A DNA stretch of 64,000 nt from Andrena cerasifolii (lineage: Eukaryota > Arthropoda > Insecta > Hymenoptera > Andrenidae), in the NCBI RefSeq assembly GCF_050908995.1, contig NC_135130.1, positions 6,441,001 through 6,505,000 of the forward strand, given 5' to 3'. Positions 12,626-25,200 of the stretch are shown one piece after another (position 1 is the first letter of the stretch; the number at the start of each line of letters is the position of its first letter). The position numbers were made by a program, and so were the translations under genes. The notes below the pieces were generated by a model. It did not search any database and was not told the origin of the DNA. It was given only the letters and a program-made list of their open reading frames with translations.

Positions 12626-15600
12626 TTATTCGCTGACATCCCTTTGTGTCTGATGCGAGTCACTGTCCAAGGTTAAACTTTCGATAGCACTGTCTTGTTG
12701 CGAAATGGTTTCGGAGCTCCTAGTCATGCACAGCTTATTGGACTTAGCCTCCGCGCGACTGGACTTGAAATTCTGCTCTAGGTTCGGGTTCGAACTGGAA
12801 TGTAGCGACGCATTCGACTGAGCGGATACGGGTCGTTGACACGAGTGCAGCATTAATTCTGGCCCTCCGTCGTACGTTGTTACGAAGAACTGCCAGAGCT
12901 CTTCCGGTATTTGCCCGTAGTCCGAACCTGCGAATAATTCTTGCGTTAATAACAGGATGTGTTTGCAACTTTAATGCGATCCAGTTAACTTACCAAGCTT
13001 GAGGATATTCTGACCGTTTCTGTTTATTATAATAGAACTATTATCGATCGGTCCGGGCGGCTGGGTTTCCTTACCGCGTACAAAACTCTGCCACTGGCGC
13101 AACCAAGCCATAGCCAGCACATAAATGGCAGTGGTATCGGTGCTGTGGTTTAGCCGTTGGAACACTTCCATTTCGTACTGCCTCCTTTTCTGCAGCGATT
13201 CGTATTTCTCCTCGCAAATTGGACACTCGTACAAGTGCGTGCACGCGGGGCCTCCTCCAAATCTAAAACAATATTGTAACTTCAATTGTAATTGATGGAA
13301 AATATGGATATACTTCTATGAAGTTGTGCGACCAATAAGCAACACTTACGTATTATATAAATATTCCCAAACTGCTTGCGGGATGGGCATACTAAGCTTA
13401 TCTACAAATTGTGCTCTAACAGGATTAACGCCACCGTGCGGACAAAGGAAGTCTGAGTTGTCTATGGGCCCTGGTTCCGAGAACGTGTTGAAGCGATTTA
13501 TCCACTGTCGGGACACAAAGAAATTCAAGTCGGACAGCTCCCTAGACGAGATCTCCATCAGCTCCGTAGTTTTATCGCGCAGTTGCAACATTTCCGGGGA
13601 CCATTTCTTATAAAATAACACGTAAGCTTCGCAATGCTTTACGGTCTCTGGGGAGACTTCTGTAACGCATTGGTCGTCGAACTCGAACCATTTATTAGCG
13701 ATAGGATTCAACGCGTAGCAGGTGTAATGGCCGCCGCCGGCTGTTCCGTGGTGGCAAATAACCGATATCAAATCGTACATGGTTACTTTGGACACGCACT
13801 CTTTGTGCAAGTATGGCCGCATATCTAATCCTTCTAACGGGAACGAAACGTAGTTTGCTATCTTCGAGCTGAACATCAGTTCGTGACGGAACCTCTTCAG
13901 ATGTACGCACAGTATCTCCGGTAGTTCCAGGACCTTGGAGAATTTGATTCCGTTGCGCAGCTTGTTACACTTCTCGCAACTGTACATGTTGTCGCCTTTA
14001 AGTTCGTCCGCGCTAAAAAATGCAGAAAGGCAATCGTGGAGGCTGACGACCGGCCCCCAGAACCAAGAACGCATCCACTGCAGGAACCAGGACAGCCAAG
14101 CGGTCTGATTAGTCACGTATACAACGTCTGAGCATGGGCCCGCTTTTTGCGGAGTGAGAGATCCTTGATGCAACATATCAATGTGATCTCTGCTCGGAAT
14201 GGGTAACGACAAATCTTGAAACGTCTCTACTCTCGTCGAGATCCTATCGCAAGTGAGGCATTGCACGCTGCTTAAAAGTTTGCCGTCGAATATATCGCTA
14301 ATGATGCTTCGAGTTTTCATTTGCTTTTTGGTTCTGTACTTCACGGGCGAGTTCTGCGTGGACCTCTGCGGCTGAGCGAAAGACTGCTCCACGGTCGTCT
14401 TCTTCATACTTCTGTTCGTAAATTTGCTCCTCAACTTCTCCGACTGAGACACCCGGGAATACCTTCTCTTCGTGCCACGCTCACCCTCGTCGCTGAGGGA
14501 ACTCTGCTCGCTCACCCCGGAATCACAAGTTTCGTATTCAGCGTCAGATTGGCTGGAGCCGTTCTCATCGATCTCAGTTTCATCCTCGTCCGACGAGTGT
14601 TCCCCAAGTCCCTTCAGCCTCAATGCGTTATCGCGATCGTCTTCAATATGTTCCTTCAGCTCTTCGTGCAACTGGTCCATGAAGCACCTCAAAAATTCTT
14701 GCGTGTCGTGCTGGTGATACCCTCTGAACATCGAGTGAACCGTTCGAATACCGGACAGTATTCCGTGCGGTACAACGTAGCCTCTTGTTTTCTTATTCCA
14801 CATGTCGCGGATGAGGTTTAAATAGCTCAAGCTTAAACCGGGCTTTCTGTCCTTCGACATATAGGTAACCATGTGACCGCAATCCAGGAAGAACTGAGTC
14901 AATGGAGGTACGTTTGATAAAGCTTGAAGCGCAGCGTTCATGTAGCATGTGTTGCCGATATTTTGAAGACCCACAAGCCCCCTCGGCTTCCCAGAGAAAT
15001 CTTTGCTCTCGTCTGAATCTGTGCTATCCGTCGAGTCGCCAGACTTTTCATTGTACAGCCCATCTTTCTCGTAGTTAACTCTGTTTATAAGTTCACCGTA
15101 GAACCTGGAATTTTTAAAATGCAACTGTTTGTGGCCTGATAATTTGCTGCGCGTTGAATGTATTTAACACTTCGACTACTATGCATTAATGATATCAACG
15201 ATTATTATACTACGACTATTCAAGTGTATCTTATTCTTCTTTATCCGATACACAATTTGCCTCGGGTCATTTTTACTAATATGGTTGCGTGAGTCTTTGT
15301 TCTACTGTCTGCTCGTCTAAACGCTAGGTCAGATCTTATTCTTTGCACGCTGAATTAGTTCAAAGTCAAACATCGTCATTGTTTTAGTCGGTATTAAATT
15401 AACGAGACAGAGATCTCTTTAGAAATGCGAAAAGACTGAAGTTTAATGAAGTAGTTGTTGGAAATATATAAAAGTGAATTGCGATTTACAAATGAGAATG
15501 ATTTGAACGCTGAGTACTTAATTAGAGAATTCAAACTTTTTAATCCATGTGCTACGAGATATAATTGATGGCTAACTTCTCAACTGAACTTTTTAAAAGC

Positions 15601-16866
15601 GCAAAGCTAACGAATTTTAACTAGGCATTACTTACAGGAATAAAACGAAAACATTATCTTTCGTGGACGTAATAAAATACTTGTGCGTGGGAACTCTACG
15701 ATAATCATGTCAACAGTCAATATTTATTAAACACGTATTCAAAAATCGCTAAACGATACCTTTTCCTACAGTTTATCACATACCTAGGACCAATGTTACT
15801 CATGAGGCTACGTTAGCCACATACGTACCACATACTGTTGCTTACATCTATAAACATAAGCACAGTCCCAAGTAATACTCCTATCACAAAGGTCTTAGCA
15901 TTCAAAGTGTTAACAATGGCTGCGTTCAGCAGGCTCAATCTGAGATCACTGTTGTGAAGTGATCAGCGCTGTTCTGCTGAACGAAACTTAGTAGTACTGC
16001 TAGTGATGGGATCCGAAGCACTTCAAACATGATTCGAAGCTTAAAACTCTTGAAAGTTTTGAACATCTGGTTGCCAAAAACTAGCCAGGTTGATCGGCCA
16101 GAGATCAAGACCTATTAACACTCAAGACTCATCAAGACTTTCAAGAGTTTTAAGCTTCGAATCATGTTCGAAGTGCTTCAAATTAGTCGCCTGATATACA
16201 AGACATATTCAAAGCAGTTTGAAGTGCTTCAGATCCATCGACCAAACAAACTCACCGACAAATATATCTGATCCTGACCTTAGCGTACTTTATTTCCGCT
16301 ACAAAACACGGAGACTGATCGCTAACGTTTTGAGACATTGGCAAATGAGCGCTAGTGTTCACAATGCAATCAATCATTCAGCAGTTGTGTCTGCTGAACG
16401 CAGCCAATTACATTTCGAGGAGACTAAGGAGCAGTAAAGTTTATACTCACTTATCCAATATGAGTCTGTTAAGATCGTCCGTTTTGCAATCTACAGCGGG
16501 CGCATCGTCAGAGTGTTTACTATTCTGCGTCTTAACGTCCACCTGCGTAGGTGACAATGGTGGCGACGGTATGTGTCTGGTTATCACTTCCCTTTTACAA
16601 GCGTAACACCAGATGCGATTTGTGGAAAGATTCATATGTGCGCAATGGGCAGGAAATTTTTGGTTGTGTACAGTGCTATGGTCCAAGTGGGTCTCCGCAC
16701 AGCCGACCCAGCGGCAATCGGGGAACAGGCATAACCACAAATTAGGCCCGTCCGTGTCGCAATCGCTGCATTTCACGAATCCTTCTCTTTGAGACACGAC
16801 GGTCTCGATATACGCGAGATCGTCGCGATTGGCGACGTGAGGGCAATTCCTCGACACGAGAGGCAT
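12626..16866 (-). CDS. Usp20-33: Ubiquitin carboxyl-terminal hydrolase, USP20/USP33 type
   Basis: This cysteine protease removes ubiquitin from target proteins. Four exons on the minus strand join in phase: 16451-16866, 13350-15104, 12994-13262 and 12626-12927, giving 913 aa, almost exactly the length of vertebrate USP20. Exon 1 is a zinc-finger UBP domain (residues about 7-120) with CPH, CSDC, CLFPDCRWVGC and HLDHSTVHN ligands. Exon 2 carries the catalytic domain: the Cys box GLQNIGNTCYMNAALQAL and the His box HGTAGGGHYTCYALNP. It also contains a long acidic and Ser-rich insert and a CxxC pair (CEKCNK). Two DUSP domains follow, one across the end of exon 2 and one in exon 3, and a Ser-rich tail ends in exon 4. 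That domain order separates USP20/33 from other USPs. An AATAAA overlaps the stop codon. The upstream neighbour eIF2-alpha is divergent at 1.6 kb. Confidence 0.95.
15917..16406. mobile_element. Inverted-repeat element in USP20/33 intron 1
   Basis: The outer ends are TGGCTGCGTTCAGCAG (left) and its reverse complement CTGCTGAACGCAGCCA (right). A second palindrome is nested inside at 16002-16238. I could not find a clear target duplication. Confidence 0.65.
16002..16238. mobile_element. Nested palindromic element with GATCCGAAGCACTTC ends
   Basis: The left arm GGATCCGAAGCACTTCAAAC plus ATTCGAAGCTTAAAACTCTT is mirrored by AAGAGTTTTAAGCTTCGAAT and GAAGTGCTTCAGATCCAT. The TAGTGATGGGATCCG start resembles hAT-type termini. 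The element is non-coding. Confidence 0.7.
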
Positions 16867-17327
16867 TTGGATTCCGGTGTACCTGTCCTGTCGATTTCTA
16901 TTGATCGTTGGACGCGAGATCGCGCGTGTACTTTAGCCTCTCACATTCGTCTGAAATTCGACTGACACGCGCCCCGTTCGCTGTTACGATCATTTTCTAA
17001 CCTGATCGGGACATGTCGTTCTTGGTAATCGAACAATATCCACGAAAGCAATTGTCATTGGAGATAGTTGTGATAAAAATTAGTTATTACAATCGGGTAG
17101 CCAATGTAAGGGAAAGAATATATGTTGGCGTACATGTTACGGTCGATAATCGATACCCGTTGGATGATATTTTACTTTCTTATAAATCGTCCTAATCGTG
17201 CTCGTGCTGAGATACGAGTTTTCGTAGAAGATTATTGTTTTCAAAACGTAATTGCGTGAAAATCGTTTCGCCAATTTATATACATTGATATTTATCTGAA
17301 GATATTTATCACGGTAGGTGTCGCGGC

Positions 17328-17498
17328 TAGGGATGCCAAAAAATGAAGACACATCGATATATCGATATTAACAATAAGTGCCACCGATTGATTACTATCG
17401 ATGTTACCCGATATATCGATAGTAAAACGTCGATGTTTATAATATCGATATTATCCGATATATCGAGAAAAAATATCGATATATCGTTGCCATCTCTA
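17328..17498. mobile_element. hAT-like palindrome rich in ATCGATAT
   Basis: It starts TAGGGATGCC and ends GGCAAC-type inverted (GTTGCCATCTCTA). The interior is a series of ATCGATATATCGAT blocks that can pair with each other. The TAGGGATG start resembles the elements at 19025-19501 and 43133-43855. Confidence 0.55.
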
Positions 17499-17533
17499 AA
17501 ATTTAGAGTGATGTGCGATTTGGTCCTAAAGAT

Positions 17534-17842
17534 CGAATTCCACTTACGCCTAAATCGCCCGCGATTTTCATTAGGGTAGGTTTTCCTATACGCGACTGGA
17601 CGCACCGTCATGAATTTCAAAGTCGATTTTCTCGAAAATTAAGCGCGATTTGAAAAAAAGTTACTCTTTCTTTTCTACTTATAACAAGTAACTAAGTCGA
17701 GAAAAAGGAGTAATTTTTTTTGATAATGCGCTTCATTTTCGAGAAAATCGACTTTTAAATTCTTGACGATGCGTCCAGTCGCGTACAGGGAAACTTACCT
17801 TAATAAAAATCACGGGCGATTTGGGCGTAAGTGGAATTCGCC
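17534..17842. mobile_element. 309-bp palindromic repeat
   Basis: The left arm CGAATTCCACTTACGCC, then AATCGCCCG and CGCGACTGGACGCA, is mirrored by TGCGTCCAGTCGCG, CGGGCGATTTGGGCG and AAGTGGAATTCG. A 45-bp fragment of the same arm recurs at 19329-19374 inside an eIF2-alpha intron. Confidence 0.75.
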
Positions 17843-18444
17843 CGCAGTAATTTGAAACTTATCAGCTTGAATTATCTTGAAAAGAAAGTGCTGTAACAAT
17901 AATCGATATTTCGAACAAAGTTATCGATACCTGTAATGAGTGTTTGAAATATCGATAAAAAAAAATAAAATATCGATGGGCAAATATCGAATTGTACAGT
18001 TATCGTTAAATATTGCGCACCACTACTCTAGATACACGCAAGTTGAGCACTCCTGCGTATCCCTCTTAATAACCTGACTGATATTTAAGTCAAGATTGCA
18101 CATGGATTATTAACATACTTTAAAAACTTTTTACCTTCCCGAGTATATTTCGATAGTATAAGCAGCCAATTCTTCGTCTTTCAAGCGGATATACTGATAC
18201 TGGTAATTATACAGAGAATTATCACATAACTTACCGCAACAGTAATCCTAACCTACACGTTAACTTGTTTCCGAGCTATTTATCAAAATACTTGAACAAT
18301 TCCAGATTTTATTTTTCTTGAATGGGAACAACATGCACGAATAAAAAAGTTAAAAATACTCGTCTCTTTCTCAGCTAACGCGTTGATTTTTTTATTACCA
18401 ATTCAGTTAAGACAAGCTCGAAATTTCATGTTGCAGCGTTAAAA

Positions 18445-20238
18445 ATGGTGTTGTCGTGCCGCTTTTATAAGGAGAAGTATCCGGAGGTGGAGGACGTAGT
18501 GATGGTAAATGTGCGCAGCATAGCCGAGATGGGCGCATACGTGCATTTATTGGAGTATAACAACATCGAGGGCATGATCCTCCTTTCTGAATTGTCCCGA
18601 AGACGTATCAGGTCCATCAACAAACTGATCAGGGTAGGGAAAACCGAGCCAGTTGTCGTTATACGAGTGGACAAAGAGAAAGGTAAAAGAGATGAAAATT
18701 AATCCCACGGAGTAACTCAATATCGTTGGACATTTAAGAGCGTGCTAAATAATTTAATCTAGGTTATATCGATCTTAGCAAACGTCGTGTATCGGCTGAG
18801 GACGTGGAGAAGTGCACAGAGAGATACGCGAAAGCTAAGGCAGTTAATTCGATTTTAAGACACGTCGCAGAACTGCTGCATTACGATAGCGACGAGCAGC
18901 TGGAGGAATTGTACCAGAAAACTGCTTGGCACTTTGAGGAGAAGTATAAGAAGCAGAAAGCTTCTGCGTACGATTTCTTCAAACAGTCTGTTCTGTAAGC
19001 ATAAGGTCGACGAGATGTTGGAACTAGGGATCGCAAGTTTACCGACTTTTTCAATTACTGGTAATTCGGTAAAATTTTCTATCAGAACCAATTTACCGGT
19101 ATTTTTTTAAGGTATTAAATGACGTAAAATATAAGGGTAAATATTACGAAAAAAAATTTTGAACTCTACTCGAGCATTATGAAAAATACATGCAAGTGAA
19201 ACTACTCTGAACATGTTCCTGTTTTCGAATCGTAATTTATATTTTAAAATCTCTATTTTCCGATAATAGCTTTTTCACAGATCTCTTTTCCATATTTCAG
19301 GAGATTTCCATAAATTTTTAAACGAAAACTACGGGCGATTTGGGCGTAAGTGGAATTCGCCCTGTATATACTTTCTCCTTACTTTTTCTTGAAAGTGCGT
19401 CCATTTCTTTTATGACTTGATTCAGATTCTTAGTTTTCTTATCGAATTACCGGTAAAAATTTGAAGGTATTTCTGGCGATTTACCGGTATTGCAATCCCT
19501 AGTTGCGATTTTTATTTGCATGGTAATGATTATTCGAACATTGCCACTTCAGGGACCCGTCTATTTTAGCAGAGTGTGGTCTTGACGAGCATACGAAAGA
19601 AGTGTTATTGAATAATATCAAAAGGAAGTTGACTTCTCAAGCAGTTAAGATTCGCGCAGACGTTGAAGTAGCTTGTTACGGTTACGAAGGAATCGACGCA
19701 GTTAAAGCTGCTCTGAAAGCTGGTTTAGCTCTTTCAACGGACGAACTTCCGATTAAAATTAATTTAATCGCGCCACCGTTGTATGGTATACGATCCCTTC
19801 CTTTTTCCTTTTCGCGGAAGCTTCGCGTTTAACTAATGGAGCTTGTACTCTGCTTTAGTCATGACAACGTCCACACCGGAAAAGCAAGATGGATTAAAAG
19901 CGTTAAATGATGCCATCGATGCTATACAGAGTAAGATAACATCACTGGGAGGTGTATTTAATGTACAAATGGCTGTAAGTTCAATTCGACTAAAAACTCT
20001 GTTCCGTGAGAATTTTCGATGGACTTTATACAATGATCTTTCTAATCCACAGCCGAAAGTCGTTACCGCAACTGACGAGGCAGAATTGGCGAGACAAATG
20101 GAACGAGCTGAGCTTGAAAATGCAGAAGTTGCTGGCGACGACGATGAAGACGATGTGGAGGGAATGGATGGTTTCAGCGGTGGTGAAGGTGCGGATGATG
20201 ATAAGAAACCTGGAAATGAGTCGGAGGAAGAGGAATAG
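18445..20238 (+). CDS. eIF2alpha: Eukaryotic translation initiation factor 2 subunit alpha
   Basis: This is the regulatory subunit of eIF2, which brings initiator tRNA to the 40S ribosome in the cytosol. Five exons join in phase: 18445-18682, 18763-18994, 19553-19785, 19859-19974 and 20053-20238, giving 334 aa. An S1 RNA-binding domain occupies residues about 15-90, followed by the helical domain and the C-terminal alpha/beta domain (KIRADVEVACYGYEGIDAV). The phospho-switch serine, target of eIF2 kinases in the integrated stress response, lies in LLSELSRRRIRS at residue 51. The C-terminus is a very acidic Gly/Asp/Glu tail, slightly longer than in vertebrates. An AATAAA at about 20253 is the likely polyadenylation signal. 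Intron 4 is only 78 bp, a multiple of three and free of stop codons, so retention would not break the frame. I call it an intron because the family continues NVQM directly into PKVV. Confidence 0.97.
19025..19501. mobile_element. hAT-like element in eIF2-alpha intron 2
   Basis: It begins TAGGGATCGCAAGTTTACCG and ends CGGTATTGCAATCCCTA, an inverted pair. Flanks GTTGGAAC and GTTGCGAT agree at five of eight positions, a plausible decayed 8-bp duplication. It carries a fragment of the 17534-17842 palindrome. Confidence 0.65.
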
Positions 20239-21486
20239 GCATAAACTAATTCAATAAATCACACTTTTCATTAATTGACAATTGTTTCTGGATCAGACCA
20301 TACTTTTGCGAGTATGCCCCCTTGCTGGACATTCAGCAGAATATTTCGAATAAACATAGAAAACTCACTGTATTATAATTTACGAATAATTTTCTATTAA
20401 CTTCGTAAAATAAACTGATTAATAACATAGGAGCTGGCACTAATATAATTATTTTATATACTGGAGAATTGTACTATTGTATATTTTTTATACATAGTGA
20501 GGTTCTTTTCGTGAGCGTAACACCGGTGTTACCAAGGGCGTCCGTAGATTTTTTTCCAGGAGGGAGCAACTTTGGGGTGACGGTGAAGAAAAATATAGTA
20601 ATGAAAACACATTTTTTTTTTCAATTTCGATTTTCCTTTTTGAATAAATTTGATGTCGAACATAATAATGAATGTAACACTTGTTACATATGGTAATAGT
20701 AAAGTAACGCTTTAAAGTTCGTGAAAAAGCTCCGAAGTGTTACGCTATGATACTAAGGGTTAATTATAGCTCCCTCAGGCCTCTCTTGCGTAAAATGGAG
20801 AAATATAGAAAAAAACTTGTTTTTCAACACTATTTTTTATTATTAATTTAATATTGGCATAATATTGAAAAAGTATTAAAAAAATTAAGCTTAATTGTAG
20901 CCTTCGTGAATGAGAACAAGGATAATTTCTCGTTCTCTTTCTCGGAACAAGCGAGGAAGGGAATGCCTTTGCGGGCCTCTAATTTATACCCGATCGTTGC
21001 TATCCGCGGCCTCAAAAATTAACAGACGCGTCATATATACTCTCTAAGCTCGCGAGCCGAGGTTCTCTGCTCACGGGCGGCCTACAAGCGTATTCGGGAA
21101 ACTTCTCGATAGTCGGCGTTTCTCGAAGCATCCATTTTCCGCATGCTACAAAATGAAATTATTTAATTTGATAAAAAGTGCACTAGAAACTAAAAAATAT
21201 TTCTTTTACGGCGTTGAAATTTAGAGAGCATATGTAGAAAAGAACGAGGAATCTAAATCTACTTTTGCATTTCATGCAAAAAGGGCCTGACTGTCCCCAA
21301 GGCCTTTCTCGTCCCCAACAGTACAATTCTTTCTGCATCTAAAACTTTTATCTTCTGTGTGCCTGTAAAGTATGTTATGATAACATAATTTTACACTCAA
21401 TTCTAGAATGTACGTTATATAAATTTTACACGGATCATAGTATTTTCAGTTTTTATTAAAACTTTGTACAGTTTTATTCAGATGTT
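20239..21486. other. Convergent spacer between eIF2-alpha and RpS20
   Basis: This holds the two 3' ends. AATAAA is at about 20253 (plus strand). TTTATT, which reads AATAAA on the minus strand, is at about 21473 and serves RpS20. A short inverted pair AGCGTAACAC (about 20514) and GTGTTACGCT (about 20737) may mark another small element. No coding region is supported. Confidence 0.55.
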
Positions 21487-22274
21487 TTATTCATTAGCGA
21501 TTGTAACTTCCACTTCAACACCGGGTTCGATAGAAATGCTCGTGATTTGTTTAACAATCTCGGACGGCGAGTACAGGTCGATAACTCTCTTGTGGATACG
21601 CATTTGGAAGCGATCCCATGTCTTCGACCCCTCGCCGCAAGGCGTTTTACGCGTGGTTATTCTCAGGATCTTTGTAGGCATGCGAACTGGCCCCTTAACT
21701 TTCAGCTTCTGCTTGTTGGCTCCATTGATCAATTCGGAGCAAACTGGAAACAGCATTTATTATTAGGAAAACGCGCGTAACTGTATAAAACAATATTTCG
21801 CGCATAGAGGTTACCTTTTTCGAGAGAGCGTACGTTTCTCGAAGTAAGCGTGATCCTAATTCTGTGAATAGGTGTTACTTCCTGGCCTGCCTTCTCAGGG
21901 TTGTCGGTTTTCGTGCTTGCCTGAAATACAATTTCGAAAAATATAGTGAACTTCGTTAGAAAAATTAAAGATCGTGTTTTCGTAGCTGGTTATTTCGAGG
22001 TGGTATTTATTTATAGGAACCGTGAGGAAATTCATATTAGTATAAATAAATAGTATCTCCATCGTGCTTTTAATTACGATAAATTTGAATGAAAAGTAAG
22101 AATCTGAAGTAATGTAATCGAAATTACATCGAACTTGGTTCCAACAGGCGTGTGTTTGAGTTACCTAACCTAAAAAGTTATGATTACGATGCAGGAAACA
22201 TATGAACAATTTAAAAAATTCAACTGGAAAAACTTGTCGAATTTATTACAACGACCGGAATAATCGCTCACCAT
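21487..22274 (-). CDS. RpS20: 40S ribosomal protein S20 (uS10)
   Basis: This is a structural protein of the small ribosomal subunit head, needed for mRNA-path and subunit assembly. Three coding exons on the minus strand join in phase: the ATG alone at 22272-22274, then 21815-21920 and 21487-21743, giving 121 aa, the family length. The protein reads MASTKTDNPEK, then the conserved HRIRITLTSRNVRSLEK, LKVKGPVRMPTK, LRITTRKTPCGEGSKTW and SISIEPGVEVEVTIANE. Having the start codon as the last three bases of exon 1, right before GTGAGC, is common in ribosomal protein genes and is why the start was chosen. A pyrimidine tract (CCTTTTCTGCTT on the minus strand near 22370) could be the 5' TOP start. The divergent partner is Pds5. 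Confidence 0.97.
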
Positions 22275-25200
22275 TGTTTATATTTCTTCCTGGTCGAGAT
22301 GATCAATTCCTTTTCAACAAAAGTGACCAGCGCTGAACCAGTGCGTGCACACGTTATATGTGCCAAGCAGAAAAGGCGTGAAAAGCCACGATTTCCGGTT
22401 AGCAGTAATTCGAGTGTACTCTAATGAGCTGGGCAGGAATTAAAGAACATCGCGTTGAATGTTTATAGCTTTCTTCCGTAGATACAGAGAATATTATTTA
22501 AACAGTTTGGTAAGCATTTTAAGTTTTTTTTCACATACGTTATTATTTGTTTAATTGAAAAGTTTTAAGTCTGTTTGTTCCGGAATGTGACATTGGATGC
22601 GTAAGTTTATTTATTGCGTTAATTAAACTCGATGAAAGTACCTGAATTCTATTATTCGATATAGGATAATATTCAAAGGTTAAGGAGTAGCATAAATTTT
22701 AATAAATAAAGCAACCAACTCTGATATTTATTTCAGATACAGTGTTAGATTTTATAGTATTCGATAGCTGATAATAAATTTGCAACAGTGTGTATTTACA
22801 CGCTCGTAATTTAAATTCTATTGGATGTGTATATATCAAATTACTGTTTTTAATTGATAATTAAACAGTTACATGAATATTTGCAGCTAAACCTAAAGAT
22901 GTAAATAATTTTAAACAGTAGTAGAGCATTTTATACATGGCTGAAAAAATATTTATGGCGGTGAGTGGCTCACTTCACATAATTGGCATTCATTTGATGA
23001 GCATTTCTACAAAATTTCGTGAGCATGGTCGAGACGGGAGCCTATGACGTGGCTTTTCCTAAACCATATTCACGAAATATCGTAGAAATGCTCACCAAAC
23101 GCATGCCAACCATGTGAAGTGTGCCCCTTACCATCGCGTATTAGTATTCGACGGACGAAATCAAATGAGCTGGCTGTACACATATTTTTCCTTGATAAAT
23201 AAAACGAGAATGGATCTTATTTCTCTTACATAAATATGCATATAAACCTAAAGCACGTAAATAGTCTTAAACGATGCATAGAATAATGATATACAGATAT
23301 AATAAACGAACTTTTAAATTTCATACAGAAGTTGGAAGATTAGCAATAGATCGTTAGCTAAAAATATAATTAAATCTTGGTGCTCCTAAAAAACATGAAT
23401 TATTATTATTATTATTTTTATTTATTCACGGATAAAGACCCTTTAGTTTACAGTCAACAATTCATAAAGTTAACAAAGAAAGAATGTGAAAGAAAAGAAT
23501 AGAGAAGAAAAGCCAGTACCTACATAAATAAACAAACAATAATACAAGAAAATAATAGAACTAATGAACTAATGAAATTAAAATTAGAATTAGAATTAAC
23601 AGACGTGTACAGAGATGTTACTGCGAGCCAAAGCCCGCAAAGGCTCGACATATTCGCTATAAAGATTCGCTAATTTCTTGTGCTTTAGCGATTATATCGC
23701 CAATTTATAATATTTATTTACCTGAACTCAATTACTATATTTCAAATTAACATTATTTATTAAATAGACAGGCGATACGAACCCGTGTATAAACTGAAAT
23801 TACACTTCCTTAAATAATCCCTTCCTCGCCAACTATTAATTTAAAAAAAGAGCAACGTTGCTTAACAACAATACAATCTAGGGGAAAAAACTCTAGGAAC
23901 TATCAAACGAAACGCGACACTCCTAGTGCCAATTAGAATTCGCCATTACCTTCCATTTCAATTTCACCCGAATAGACGCAACAGCATCATTGCACCATTG
24001 CACCATTGGTGCACCACATTCTTGCACATGATTCCAGCCAATAGAATCGCCGTTACCTCGCTTCGGTACGTTTACGTTAGCAGTGCCGCGTTTAACCACT
24101 TAAGCCTGAAGTATCCACCGGGATAGTTAAATGTAGGCGACTTCAAGTGATCGAATTGCGCTGTCGCGTCCTTTGACACGCTTAACCGTTTACGAATACT
24201 GTTTCGCTACATTGTTGATGTCATTTTGATCGTTTTACCATGCCAAATACTTACAAAAAATTCAGAAAGCTACGTCGAAGGCGATACGCTCGCACTTAGT
24301 AATAATTACACCGCGATAGTGTGTGAGCTCGAGAAACTTAAGGATAGTGCCGTGTATTCATCACATATATTTGCTTTATTGATATTCCGAGTGTCACAGG
24401 CCTTGTGGTGCCTATGCATATCTTGAGGTAATACGTCTTTCAACAGATAAAGTAGCTGACATTACCCTCGCGGCTTTACGTCCTCGAAATACCCTGCCTT
24501 CTCGGGCGCAGCGAGCGATAATACTGTTTACGTCTCTCCGTTGTGTTCATGCACGAACGGCGGACATAACCTACGCGATATCTTTCACCGTAGTCCCCTT
24601 TCGAACGCGAACAGTGCCTCTAAACACAGCCGAATACGAATCAGCATGCGATCCTCGTGTTTAGAGAATTCATCTAAGTCACATTTACGTCGTACAGTTC
24701 GTAATTCTGGTGCCTACCCATTCCCTCTTTTCTGTTCGGCATGGAACCCACAGTGGTGTGCAGTTATCAAAGCTACTAACCTAATGCGAATATAAACATT
24801 CGCGCTCAGTGTTTTGTTTCATCGATTTAACGCCTATGTTCTTTAACAGAGCCACGCTCGCATTTTCCTACTTCTGAATTCTATGTTTCTTTTATTCAGC
24901 CGTATGACCGCTTAGGTAAGAGTACACGAATCATCGAGGCTGCAGATCTCTGCGTTGAACTTTAGATTCTACAATAATGATCTGCGATACATGGGAATAT
25001 ATTTCAGCAAAAACCGAGCATAAGTTATCGTACAAGGTGGAGTGTAATTCATGGTAAAATCACTGGGGGGAATGATCCTTGTAAAACTAAACAAGAAGCG
25101 CAGAATGAAATTTTCTTCAGCAGGACTATGTTTGCCAGAAAGTAGATTTCCAAGATTTGAGGAATTCACCATTTCTAGTTGGTGTTTGTATACATTATTG

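Larger units (their letters stand above)
16867..18444. other. Divergent spacer between USP20/33 and eIF2-alpha
   Basis: This 1.58-kb head-to-head spacer should contain both promoters. It holds an AT-rich ATCGATATATCGATA-rich block (17328-17498), a palindromic repeat (17534-17842) and further ATCGAT-type motifs at 17905-18005. No coding sequence is supported. Confidence 0.6.

Noticed and set aside
14321..14821. Plus-strand open frames opposite USP20/33
   Set aside because: They mirror the catalytic exon of USP20/33 and have low-complexity Leu/Ser/Arg composition.
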